From positions 1 through 64,000 of the forward strand of contig CAYFGQ010000014.1 of assembly GCA_964342525.1 (NCBI GenBank): 64,000 nt of DNA, written 5' to 3'. A program made the position numbers and the translations under genes. The notes below the pieces were generated by a model. That model was not told where the DNA came from and did no database searches. It saw only the letters and a program-made list of their open reading frames with translations. The DNA comes from G963676205 sp964342525 (GTDB taxonomy: Bacteria; Campylobacterota; Campylobacteria; Campylobacterales; Arcobacteraceae). Positions 54,593 to 62,521 of this stretch are shown here, one piece after another (the first letter of the stretch is position 1; every line of letters begins with the position of its first letter).

Positions 54593-55870
54593 TTAAAAAC
54601 TATATTTAAGACCTACAGAACTATAAGTAGCCTTTAATCCTGTACTTTGTTCATATAGATTAAAACTTAGATTAAAAGAAAGCTCCTCATCATACTTAAT
54701 ATCTATAGATGTCTTATAGGTCTTTGCATCAAAAGCACTCAACCTATCATCATGGGAAGCATATTTTTGATCTGTAAAGTGGTAAATACTATCACTAAAA
54801 AACTCTGCCTCACTTTGTTTATAATACCTTAGTCCAAATCCCAAGATAAGATCTTCATTAGCTTCATAATAATTGTTTATATCAAAGGTATGGGAAGTAA
54901 TCTGCCAATCATCCCTATAAAACCTATATCTAAAATTACTACTTAATTTTGAAGTAAAAGCTCTTATATATTTTGTATTAAACCCATAGGAGCTTCTAAT
55001 ATCTGGTCGCCTTTCTTTTTCAAAATCTGCCGTGCTTCCATTATAATTTCTTACTACATTATAATGGGGATTTGAAAGATAGCCCTCTTCTTTTCCATAA
55101 AAAATAAAAAACTTTCCAAGAGACTTATCATCTATGATCTGAGTAAGCCCTAACTCTGTTGAGATATTTGTAGCATCCTTTTTTGCACTTGCTCCACTAG
55201 TAATACCTTCACAAGCATAATTTGAGGAACTACAGTTCTCTATCAAAATCTCATTTAACTGATAAGCTAGTCCAATATTTAAACTTCTATTCTTACTTGA
55301 ATCAATATAAAAAAGATAATCAGCACTAAAACTACTAGAATCATAATCACTCTCCCTAGATTTACTAAAAGAAGTTGTAATCTCATCCCTATTTTCTAAT
55401 CTAGTAGTCAAACTTACATCACCATATATTCGATCCTCTTTCATCTCAACCTTATTTTTTGAAGGTACTGAACTACTTGAACTTGTATTAGCTTTGCTAG
55501 ATGCTCCAGAATTACTATCAGGTGTTGTATTTGAAGAAGCACCAGATATACTATCATCATCGTCATCATCTTCTCCATCATCATTATCCCTTGATATAAT
55601 ATTTGCCTTTGAGCTATTTACAGATGCACTTGATGTACTATCTGTATATATAGGAGTAGCTCCACTTACACTATCACTTATAAGTTTTACATTTAAAGTA
55701 TAATCCACCCCTAAATCTTTATTTAACTCAAAAGATGGAGCAGAAACTTGAATTCTACCATCGCTTTCACTATATTGAAGGTAGTTTACCCTCACATAAT
55801 CTTCAGCATTTAAAACTGTGGTGATAAGTATAGAAGATGTGATTATTGATATTTTATTTTTTAATTGCAT
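54593..55870 (-). CDS. DUF3570 outer-membrane protein with putative FMN sites
   Basis: 425 residues: signal peptide (cleavage after LNA), then beta strands with alternating hydrophobic residues ending in Phe, typical of an outer-membrane barrel. Before the main barrel lies a low-complexity Ser/Asp/Ala region containing DSVSGAT, DSISGAS and DSNSGAS (residues 66-72, 106-112 and 118-124 from this ATG), all fitting the ApbE flavinylation pattern. An acidic run of Asp lies before the second. ATG at 55870 has GGAGG six bases before it and overlaps the DUF4266 stop; the longer TTG start is unlikely. Confidence 0.75.
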   Translation of the reverse strand: MQLKNKISIITSSILITTVLNAEDYVRVNYLQYSESDGRIQVSAPSFELNKDLGVDYTLNVKLISDSVSGATPIYTDSTSSASVNSSKANIISRDNDDGEDDDDDDSISGASSNTTPDSNSGASSKANTSSSSSVPSKNKVEMKEDRIYGDVSLTTRLENRDEITTSFSKSRESDYDSSSFSADYLFYIDSSKNRSLNIGLAYQLNEILIENCSSSNYACEGITSGASAKKDATNISTELGLTQIIDDKSLGKFFIFYGKEEGYLSNPHYNVVRNYNGSTADFEKERRPDIRSSYGFNTKYIRAFTSKLSSNFRYRFYRDDWQITSHTFDINNYYEANEDLILGFGLRYYKQSEAEFFSDSIYHFTDQKYASHDDRLSAFDAKTYKTSIDIKYDEELSFNLSFNLYEQSTGLKATYSSVGLKYSF

Positions 55871-56076
55871 CCACAACCTCCTCCACTTATACCGTTTCCA
55901 TTTTTTGTAGATTCTTTGGAAAAATAGATATGCTCTTCAAAATTTTTCTCTAAAGAGTTCATACCGCCATCTTTCATAGTATCCTTTGCATGAATAGCTT
56001 TCTCCCATGGCTTTACATCTTTTACACAAGAAGTTAATAAAAAAGTCAATGCTATTAAAACTATAAATCTAAGCAT
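55861..56076 (-). CDS. DUF4266 small lipoprotein
   Basis: 71 residues with a lipoprotein signal (LTFLLTSC, lipidated Cys 17), the family string KPWEKAIHAKDTM and a Gly/Cys tail ending GGGCGCN. DUF4266 genes are regularly next to DUF3570 genes. The two tail cysteines could bind metal or be kept reduced by the thioredoxin-like protein encoded just upstream. Function unknown. Confidence 0.8.
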   Translation of the reverse strand: MLRFIVLIALTFLLTSCVKDVKPWEKAIHAKDTMKDGGMNSLEKNFEEHIYFSKESTKNGNGISGGGCGCN

Positions 56077-56077
56077 C

Positions 56078-56527
56078 TTATTCCCCTATTGAGTTTAAAT
56101 CACTTTTTATTTTTTGATCTATATGTGATACTGCACCAAAAACAGTTTTTAAAACTTTTTTATCTTTTATATAATAGATTGCTGGTACACCTATTGGATT
56201 AAATTTAGATACTAAATCATTTGAGTTATCAAAATAAACTCTAAAATTTAGGTTTAGTTTTGCCACATATGTATTTGCTAGATATCTATCCCTATCAATA
56301 TTTACACCAAGGATTTCATATTTATCATCTAGTTGTTTTCCAAGTTTTGAAATTAAAGGTAATTCAATATTACAAGACTTACACCATGAAGCAAAAAAAT
56401 CAACTATATAAACCTTTCCATCTTCAAGTTTAAGTTGTTTTATTACCTCTTCATTTATAGTATCACCAGTTTTATATGCAAACATTGATGTTGATAAAAC
56501 AACAATAAGTAATAATTTTTTTATCAT
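56078..56527 (-). CDS. Periplasmic thioredoxin-like protein (TlpA/ResA type)
   Basis: 149 residues: signal peptide (IKKLLLIVVLSTSMFA), thioredoxin fold with the redox pair in FFASWCKSCNIELP and cis-Pro in GVPAIYYI. Should reduce disulfides outside the cytoplasm. The second of two close ATG codons is chosen because GGAG lies six bases before it and touches the first. First gene of the six-gene operon; likely client is the CGC motif of DUF4266 or the DUF3570 barrel. Confidence 0.88.
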   Translation of the reverse strand: MIKKLLLIVVLSTSMFAYKTGDTINEEVIKQLKLEDGKVYIVDFFASWCKSCNIELPLISKLGKQLDDKYEILGVNIDRDRYLANTYVAKLNLNFRVYFDNSNDLVSKFNPIGVPAIYYIKDKKVLKTVFGAVSHIDQKIKSDLNSIGE

Positions 56528-56559
56528 ATTCATCTCCTAAATCTTTTGATATTGAAAGC

Positions 56560-56590
56560 TTATGAAAAGAATATGAATAGGATATGAATT
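56560..56590 (-). promoter_or_regulatory. Three direct repeats at 11-bp spacing upstream of the operon
   Basis: On the minus strand TTCAT occurs three times at exact 11-base intervals (complement ATGAA at 56562, 56573 and 56584), about 35-60 bases before the first operon ATG. OmpR-type regulators bind direct repeats with one helical turn spacing, so this may be the site of the operon's own regulator. Confidence 0.5.
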
Positions 56591-56662
56591 TAAATAAACA
56601 ATCTAAAAGTAAAGTATCAATAATCTTATACTAAAATTCCATTTTTAAATAAAAGGTAGGAA

Positions 56663-57571
56663 ATGGATAACTTCAAACAAATAGCAATAGTAGCACCAAC
56701 AGCTTCAGGTAAAACTGGATTATCCATTGAACTAGCACAACAAACAAACTCTATCATCTTATCTCTAGATTCTCTTAGTGTTTATAAGGAGATAGATATA
56801 AGCTCAGCAAAACCTACTCTTATTGAGCGAGCTGGTATAAAACATTTTGGTATAGATGAAGTTTATGTGGATGAACCTTTTGATGTGATGGAGTTTATCG
56901 CTTGTTATAATAATGCAAAAGATTATGCAATAAGAAATAACCAAAATCTAATCATTGTAGGGGGAAGTGGATTTTACCTTAAAGCTATGATTGATGGACT
57001 TTCACCTTCAGTTACTCCTTCAAATGAAACAAATATCTGGGTAAAAAATAAATTAATTGATTTATCTAACGCCTATAAGCTATTAGAAAAAATTGATAAT
57101 ACCTATGCAATAAATATCAAATCCAATGATAAATATAGAATAGAAAAAGCACTTACCATTTATAAACAAAGTGGATTAAGCCCAAGTGAATTTTTTAAAC
57201 AAAACCCTAAAAAAAAGATCATAGATCATATTGATATCTTTGAGATTATCTGGGATACAGATAAACTAAGGGATAGAATAGCCCTACGTACAAAACAAAT
57301 GTTAAAACAGGGCATTATAGATGAAGTGATCTATCTAGAAAAAAAATACACAAGAAAACCAAAAGCAATGGGATCAATAGGTATAGTTGAGACTTTAGCT
57401 TATCTTGATTCAAAGATCACAAAAAATGAACTAGAAGAAAAAATATTTACAAATACGGCAAGACTTGCTAAAAAACAAAGAACCTTTAATAGAAGTCAAT
57501 TTCAAGGCCAAACAAAAAATACCCTTGATAAGCTAAAAGATGAAATCTTAAAAAAGTTTCTTAAATCATAA
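56663..57571 (+). CDS. miaA: tRNA dimethylallyltransferase
   Basis: 302 residues with P-loop APTASGKTGLSIELAQ, DSLSVYKEIDISSAKPT, and the late RRKAMGSIG-type substrate region (KPKAMGSIGIVE) and KKQRTFNRSQF. MiaA adds dimethylallyl to A37 of tRNAs that read codons starting with U. ATG after AAAGGTAGGAA. Single gene. Confidence 0.95.
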   Translation: MDNFKQIAIVAPTASGKTGLSIELAQQTNSIILSLDSLSVYKEIDISSAKPTLIERAGIKHFGIDEVYVDEPFDVMEFIACYNNAKDYAIRNNQNLIIVGGSGFYLKAMIDGLSPSVTPSNETNIWVKNKLIDLSNAYKLLEKIDNTYAINIKSNDKYRIEKALTIYKQSGLSPSEFFKQNPKKKIIDHIDIFEIIWDTDKLRDRIALRTKQMLKQGIIDEVIYLEKKYTRKPKAMGSIGIVETLAYLDSKITKNELEEKIFTNTARLAKKQRTFNRSQFQGQTKNTLDKLKDEILKKFLKS

Positions 57572-57682
57572 TTTTAATCCCCATATAATCTTATTTACCT
57601 TTTGTTAACTGATTTTTAATAAACTTCAAAAAAATTAGTGAAAGAATTTATTCCATTAAATTCACATCAAGGACATCCCCCC

Positions 57683-59680
57683 ATGTTTAAACATTTTAAC
57701 TTAACAACAAAAATCTCACTTGCCATGACTATCATTATAATTGGAATGTTAACTATCTCAATAGTTGCATATTCAGGTATAAATAAAATAGGTGAAGAGA
57801 TAAAAGAGATCGCTGAGTATGAAACTCCATTATTAAATACGATAATAGAAATAGAAAAAGATATTTTACACGAAGAGATTTTAATAAATGAGCTAATAAT
57901 AGCTAGTAAAGATGTAAAATCTGAAAAGTTTAAATCCCTAGAGCTTAAAATTGAAGAATTAGAAAAAGCAACAAATGAAGAGATTTTAGAGTGTATAAGA
58001 CTTGCAAAAAGAGCAATGGAGCATGCAAAAAGTGAAAATCTTAGAAAAAAATATAAAGAAGTATTAGATACTTGTGATCTATTTAAAAAAGAGCAAGAAG
58101 TATTTGATAAGCACTTAAAAGAGTTTGAACACCATCTTGAAACAAATAAGCTAGAAAATATAGAAGAAGAAAAAGAAGTAATTTTAAAAGAATTAAAAGT
58201 TATGGATAAACAAGCAGTTAAACTTACTCATAGCATGGAAGAGCTTACACTAGAGCTTACACATCAAGCAAAAGAGGATGAAGAATCAGTGATTTTAATT
58301 ATTGAGATTGTTGCTTTAATTGTTTTAATACTTGCAATTGCTATTTCAATTTTCCTTAGTAGAATAGTAAAAGAGAAAATAAGCAGTTTTCAAAATGGGC
58401 TATTAAACTTTTTTAAATATATCAATAGGGAAGTAAGTGAAGTAAAACTATTGGATGATTCTAAAGAAGATGAATTTGGAGTAATGTCAAAAGTTGTAAA
58501 TGAAAATATCACAAAAGCTAAAAAAGGTATTGAAGAAGATAGGGAAGTTATAGATAATACTATCCAAGTACTAAGCGAGTTTGAACAAGGTGATCTTTGC
58601 CAAAGAGTACATACAAACAGTAGTAATCCAGCACTTCAAGAATTAACAAAACTTCTAAATCAAATGGGTGGAAATATTGAAAAAAATATTGATAGTGTAC
58701 TTGATATCTTAGAAGAGTATTCAAGCTATAAATATACAAATAAAGTAGATACAAGTAATGTAAAAGCCCACCTTGAAAAACTAGCAAATGGAGTAAACTC
58801 CTTAGGAGATTCCATAACTCAAATGCTTATTCAAAATAAAAAAGATGGTATTACCCTACAAGACTCATCTAAAACCCTTCTAAAAAATGTAGATATCTTA
58901 AATACTAGCTCAAATGAAGCAGCATCGAGTTTAGAAGAAACTTCTGCAACAATAGAGCAAATCACCTCTAATGTAAAAGCAAGTTCTGAAAAAATAGTAC
59001 AAATGACAGAGATAGCCAATGAAGTGACAAGTTCAGCGAATGCAGGACAAAAACTAGCGAGTAAAACCACTAAAGCTATGGATGAGATCAATACACAAGT
59101 ATCTTCAATAAATGAAGCAATCACAGTTATTGATCAAATCGCATTTCAAACAAATATCTTATCACTAAATGCAGCAGTTGAAGCAGCAACAGCAGGTGAA
59201 GCTGGTAAAGGTTTTGCAGTAGTTGCAGGGGAAGTTAGAAACCTAGCAAGTAGATCAGCTGAAGCGGCAAATGAGATCAAAAAGCTTGTTGAAGATGCAA
59301 CAAACAAAGCAAATGAGGGTAAAACTATTGCCGATGAAATGATTGAAGGATATAATGGATTAAATAACAATATCGATAAAACCATCGAACTTATTAATGA
59401 TGTAACATCAGCTAGTAGAGAACAACAAACAGGAATTATACAAATCAATGATGCTATAAATTCTTTAGATCAACAAACACAACAAAATGCCTCTGTAGCA
59501 AGTCAAACAAATGAGATAGCAGAGCAAACATCAAATATAGCACAAGATATTGTTGATAATACAGATGAAAAAGAGTTTAATGGAAAAAATGAGATAAAAT
59601 TAGAAGTGCAAAACAAAAAAGTAAATAAAAAAACTTCGATAAAATCGGATATAAATGATGATGGATGGGAAAACTTTTAA
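57683..59680 (+). CDS. Methyl-accepting chemotaxis protein with C-terminal GWENF tether
   Basis: About 665 residues: TM1 (about 10-30), a periplasmic four-helix bundle (about 35-215), TM2 (about 220-240), a HAMP-like and long helical region, methylation helices and tip (SLNAAVEAATAGEAGKGFAVV). The tail ends in a polar linker of some 40 residues and then GWENF, which fits the xWxxF pentapeptide that binds CheR and CheB. The ATG at 57683 follows AAGGA; the longest frame starts 15 codons earlier without support. Ligand unknown. Confidence 0.85.
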   Translation: MFKHFNLTTKISLAMTIIIIGMLTISIVAYSGINKIGEEIKEIAEYETPLLNTIIEIEKDILHEEILINELIIASKDVKSEKFKSLELKIEELEKATNEEILECIRLAKRAMEHAKSENLRKKYKEVLDTCDLFKKEQEVFDKHLKEFEHHLETNKLENIEEEKEVILKELKVMDKQAVKLTHSMEELTLELTHQAKEDEESVILIIEIVALIVLILAIAISIFLSRIVKEKISSFQNGLLNFFKYINREVSEVKLLDDSKEDEFGVMSKVVNENITKAKKGIEEDREVIDNTIQVLSEFEQGDLCQRVHTNSSNPALQELTKLLNQMGGNIEKNIDSVLDILEEYSSYKYTNKVDTSNVKAHLEKLANGVNSLGDSITQMLIQNKKDGITLQDSSKTLLKNVDILNTSSNEAASSLEETSATIEQITSNVKASSEKIVQMTEIANEVTSSANAGQKLASKTTKAMDEINTQVSSINEAITVIDQIAFQTNILSLNAAVEAATAGEAGKGFAVVAGEVRNLASRSAEAANEIKKLVEDATNKANEGKTIADEMIEGYNGLNNNIDKTIELINDVTSASREQQTGIIQINDAINSLDQQTQQNASVASQTNEIAEQTSNIAQDIVDNTDEKEFNGKNEIKLEVQNKKVNKKTSIKSDINDDGWENF

Positions 59681-59724
59681 AGTTAAGAACATCTTAATTT
59701 AACTAATATTTAAGTTTTTTTAGA

Positions 59725-59730
59725 TATAAT
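59725..59730 (+). promoter_or_regulatory. -10 box of the rpmE-rsmI transcript
   Basis: TATAAT with an upstream T-run, 94 bases before rpmE. The leader contains no obvious terminator, so rsmI is probably read from the same start. Confidence 0.45.
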
Positions 59731-59818
59731 CCCACACCAAAAATGAAACCATATTTTACTTAAAGGGCAACATCAGACGTGTACTTTTTTGTAAAATAAA
59801 ACAAATAAGGAAAAACGG

Positions 59819-60019
59819 ATGAAAAAAGATATTCACCCAGATTACAAAGAGTGTACAGTAACTTGTGCTTGTGGTAACTCTTTCGTTACTAAGTCAAATA
59901 CAGAAACAATGAAAATTGATATCTGTTCTGCTTGTCACCCATTCTTCACAGGTGAGCAAAAAGTTGTTGATGCTGCAGGAAGAATCGAGAAGTTCAAAGC
60001 AAGATACGCTCAAAAGTAA
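59819..60019 (+). CDS. rpmE: 50S ribosomal protein L31
   Basis: 66 residues. The zinc-type L31 has CxxC pairs; here C and C in TVTCACGNSF and C in DICSACHPFF are present, so it is the zinc-binding form. Large-subunit protein bridging to the small subunit. ATG with AAGGAAAA. Followed 13 bases later by rsmI. Confidence 0.95.
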   Translation: MKKDIHPDYKECTVTCACGNSFVTKSNTETMKIDICSACHPFFTGEQKVVDAAGRIEKFKARYAQK

Positions 60020-60032
60020 TAAGCGCAAAATA

Positions 60033-60848
60033 GTGCTTACTTTAGCTCCCACTCCCATAGGCAACCTAGAAGATATCTCTTTTAGAGTTATAAGAGCCTT
60101 CGAGAGTGCGGAGCTTTTTTTTTGTGAAGATACAAGAGTCACAAAAAAACTTTTAAACCTACTAAGTGAAAAACACGACATCACTTTTAAATGTGATGAT
60201 TTTAGATCACTACACCATCATAATCAAGATAAAGTATTAAAAGAGCTTACACCTGAATTTTTTGAATCAAAAAATATAGTTTATGTAAGTGATGCAGGTA
60301 TGCCATGTATCAGTGATCCTGGTGCAAAACTAGTTGAATACTGTATTGATCACTCATTAGAGTATGATGTGATTCCAGGAGCAAATGCAGTACTTACAGC
60401 ATATGCCATGAGTGGATTTGATAGTGCAGAGTTTACATTTTTTGCCTTCTTAGCCCATAAAGGAGCTGAACGAAAAGATAAGCTTGATATGGTAATGAAT
60501 AATCAAAATATATCAATTCTTTATGAATCACCTCATAGATTAGCTAAACTACTTGAAGAGATAAAAAATATAGATGAAAATAGAGAGATCTTTTTAGTAA
60601 AAGAGCTTACTAAAATGCATCAAAACTATTATAAAGATACTGCTTTAAATATTTTTGAACAATTTAAAAATGAAAATATAAAAGGTGAATGGGTTGTAGT
60701 AATAGATAAGGGACAAAATAGCTCTGGTAAAGCCATAACCGTAGAAGATATAAATGATCTAAAACTACCACCAAAACAAAAAGCAAAACTACTTTCAAAA
60801 CTTACAGGAAAATCTACTAAAGAGATTTACGATTCTCTTATTAACTAA
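60033..60848 (+). CDS. rsmI: 16S rRNA 2'-O-ribose C1402 methyltransferase
   Basis: About 271 residues of the tetrapyrrole methylase fold: LTLAPTPIGNLEDISFRVI, FFCEDTRVTKKLL, YVSDAGMPCISDPGAKLV, IPGANAVLTAYAMSGF, LYESPHRL, FLVKELTK. RsmI methylates C1402 in the decoding centre with RsmH. A longer frame reaches back into rpmE; GTG at 60033 is the first start after the rpmE stop that keeps the family N-terminus. Confidence 0.92.
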   Translation: MLTLAPTPIGNLEDISFRVIRAFESAELFFCEDTRVTKKLLNLLSEKHDITFKCDDFRSLHHHNQDKVLKELTPEFFESKNIVYVSDAGMPCISDPGAKLVEYCIDHSLEYDVIPGANAVLTAYAMSGFDSAEFTFFAFLAHKGAERKDKLDMVMNNQNISILYESPHRLAKLLEEIKNIDENREIFLVKELTKMHQNYYKDTALNIFEQFKNENIKGEWVVVIDKGQNSSGKAITVEDINDLKLPPKQKAKLLSKLTGKSTKEIYDSLIN

Positions 60849-60898
60849 CAATTAAATCAATATTGATATAATATTTATATCCCAACAAAAGAATTAAT

Positions 60899-62062
60899 AT
60901 GTACAAAAAACTTATATTTATAACACTTACTATTTTAAATCTAAATGCCAATGAATTCGAAGAATGGAAAGCAAAACAAGACAAAGAGTTTTTACAATCC
61001 CAGCAAGAATATATTGATTGGAAAAAACAACATGATGCAGAGTTTGAAGCATATAAAAAAGCCCAAGAGGAAGCTTTTAGCGAATATAAAAAAGAAATAG
61101 AAAATAACTGGCCAAAAGCGGAGCTTTCAACAAATCATAAATGGGTAGAATACAATAAAGACTATACCACTAAAAAAAGTGTAGATTTTAAAAATGAAAA
61201 TATCAAATTTGAAGTTGTTGCAAAAGATGAAAAAGAGGCTAAAAAAAAGATAGAAGATCTTTATATGCAACTTCTAAAAGATGATGTAAAAACAGCCTAT
61301 AAAAACGATAAAGTAGAATCAAAAATAGCGAAAAAATTGGGTATTCCCAAACAACACATAGAATCTAAAGAGAAAATCATCACTGATGTACTTAGTTTTG
61401 AAGATATGAAATCTATGTATAAAGATGTAAAAACACAAAAACTTCAAAAAATAAAACATAATGATAAGTTTATCTATAAAGCAAATGTAAAAATGCCACC
61501 AAAAACAATGATAAAAAAAGCAAGATTATATAAAGATGATGTAAATAAAAATGCATATGAGCAAAAAATACGTGAAGCTTTAGTATTTGCAATCATGCAT
61601 AGTGAAAGTTCATTTAACCCTATGGCTAGATCACATATACCAGCTTTTGGACTTATGCAAATAGTTCCAAGATCAGCAGGAATTGATAGCTATAAATATC
61701 TATATGGTAAAAGAAAAGTTGTAAGTAGTACATACCTATATGATAGTAAAAAAAATATTAAAATGGGTTCAGCATATCTTCACCTTTTACAATATAAATA
61801 TCTAAGTCATATAAAAGATCCAATAAGCAAACTATATTGTGTAATCGCGGCATATAATACAGGTGCAGGAAATGTGGCTAAAGCTTTTACTGGTACTACA
61901 AATATACGTAAGGCAGCTATTAAAATAAATGCGATGGAATCTACAAAAGTATATAAACATCTAATGAGAAAACTTCCATATAATGAAACAAAAGGTTACT
62001 TAAAAAAAGTAACTGATAGATTAGCTAGTTATTCTAAACTAATTGATCAAAATAAACTATAG
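60899..62062 (+). CDS. Lytic transglycosylase, MltC-like
   Basis: 387 residues: signal peptide, a charged helical region, a DUF3393-like domain (about 90-200) and a C-terminal SLT domain with the catalytic Glu in IMHSESSFNPMARS, FGLMQIVP, MGSAYLHLL and IAAYNTGAGNVAKAF. Cuts glycan strands to 1,6-anhydro ends. Not a lipoprotein: the signal peptide ends LNANE with no lipobox Cys, unlike E. coli MltC. The repeat protein gene starts eight bases after its stop. Confidence 0.87.
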   Translation: MYKKLIFITLTILNLNANEFEEWKAKQDKEFLQSQQEYIDWKKQHDAEFEAYKKAQEEAFSEYKKEIENNWPKAELSTNHKWVEYNKDYTTKKSVDFKNENIKFEVVAKDEKEAKKKIEDLYMQLLKDDVKTAYKNDKVESKIAKKLGIPKQHIESKEKIITDVLSFEDMKSMYKDVKTQKLQKIKHNDKFIYKANVKMPPKTMIKKARLYKDDVNKNAYEQKIREALVFAIMHSESSFNPMARSHIPAFGLMQIVPRSAGIDSYKYLYGKRKVVSSTYLYDSKKNIKMGSAYLHLLQYKYLSHIKDPISKLYCVIAAYNTGAGNVAKAFTGTTNIRKAAIKINAMESTKVYKHLMRKLPYNETKGYLKKVTDRLASYSKLIDQNKL

Positions 62063-62070
62063 GAGATATT

Positions 62071-62490
62071 ATGAAAAAGATAATAATTTCAAGCTTTTTA
62101 GTACTAAGTTTATCCCATGCTGAACAAAGTATGTGGGATAAGGTAAAAAGTGGAGTTAGCTCTACATATGAGACTGCCAAAGAAAAAATAGAAGATATTG
62201 ATAAAGATGATGTAAAAGATAGTGCAGAAGATACTTGGGATAAAACTAAAGAAACATCAAGTGAACTATATGAAGATACAAAAGATTTTATCAAAGAAAA
62301 GACAGAGCCAAGTACAAGTGAAAAAATTTGGGATAAAACTAAAGAGTATAGTGGCAAAGTATGGGACACAACAAAAGATGTAAGTGAAAAAGCTTGGGAT
62401 AAAACTAAAGAATATAGTGGAAAAGCTTGGGATGCATCAAAAGAGGCATACGAAGATGCCACAAAAGAAGAAAAACCTCAAATAGACTAA
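62071..62490 (+). CDS. Secreted 11-residue-repeat helical protein
   Basis: 139 residues: signal peptide (ISSFLVLSLSHA), then an almost wholly helical, charged protein with 11-residue units such as WDKTKEYSGK and WDTTKDVSEK, four in tandem near the C-terminus and looser copies before (WDKVKSG, WDKTKETSS). Such 11-mers form amphipathic helices as in LEA and apolipoprotein-like proteins that bind membranes or protect proteins. It shares a transcript with the transglycosylase. Function unknown. Confidence 0.65.
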   Translation: MKKIIISSFLVLSLSHAEQSMWDKVKSGVSSTYETAKEKIEDIDKDDVKDSAEDTWDKTKETSSELYEDTKDFIKEKTEPSTSEKIWDKTKEYSGKVWDTTKDVSEKAWDKTKEYSGKAWDASKEAYEDATKEEKPQID

Positions 62491-62521
62491 ATCTTAGTCT
62501 ATTTGAGTATTTATTTATATA

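Noticed and set aside
57638..57682. GTG start of the chemoreceptor 15 codons upstream
   Set aside because: These residues (KEFIPLNSHQGHPP) do not belong to receptor N-termini, and the ATG with AAGGA fits better.
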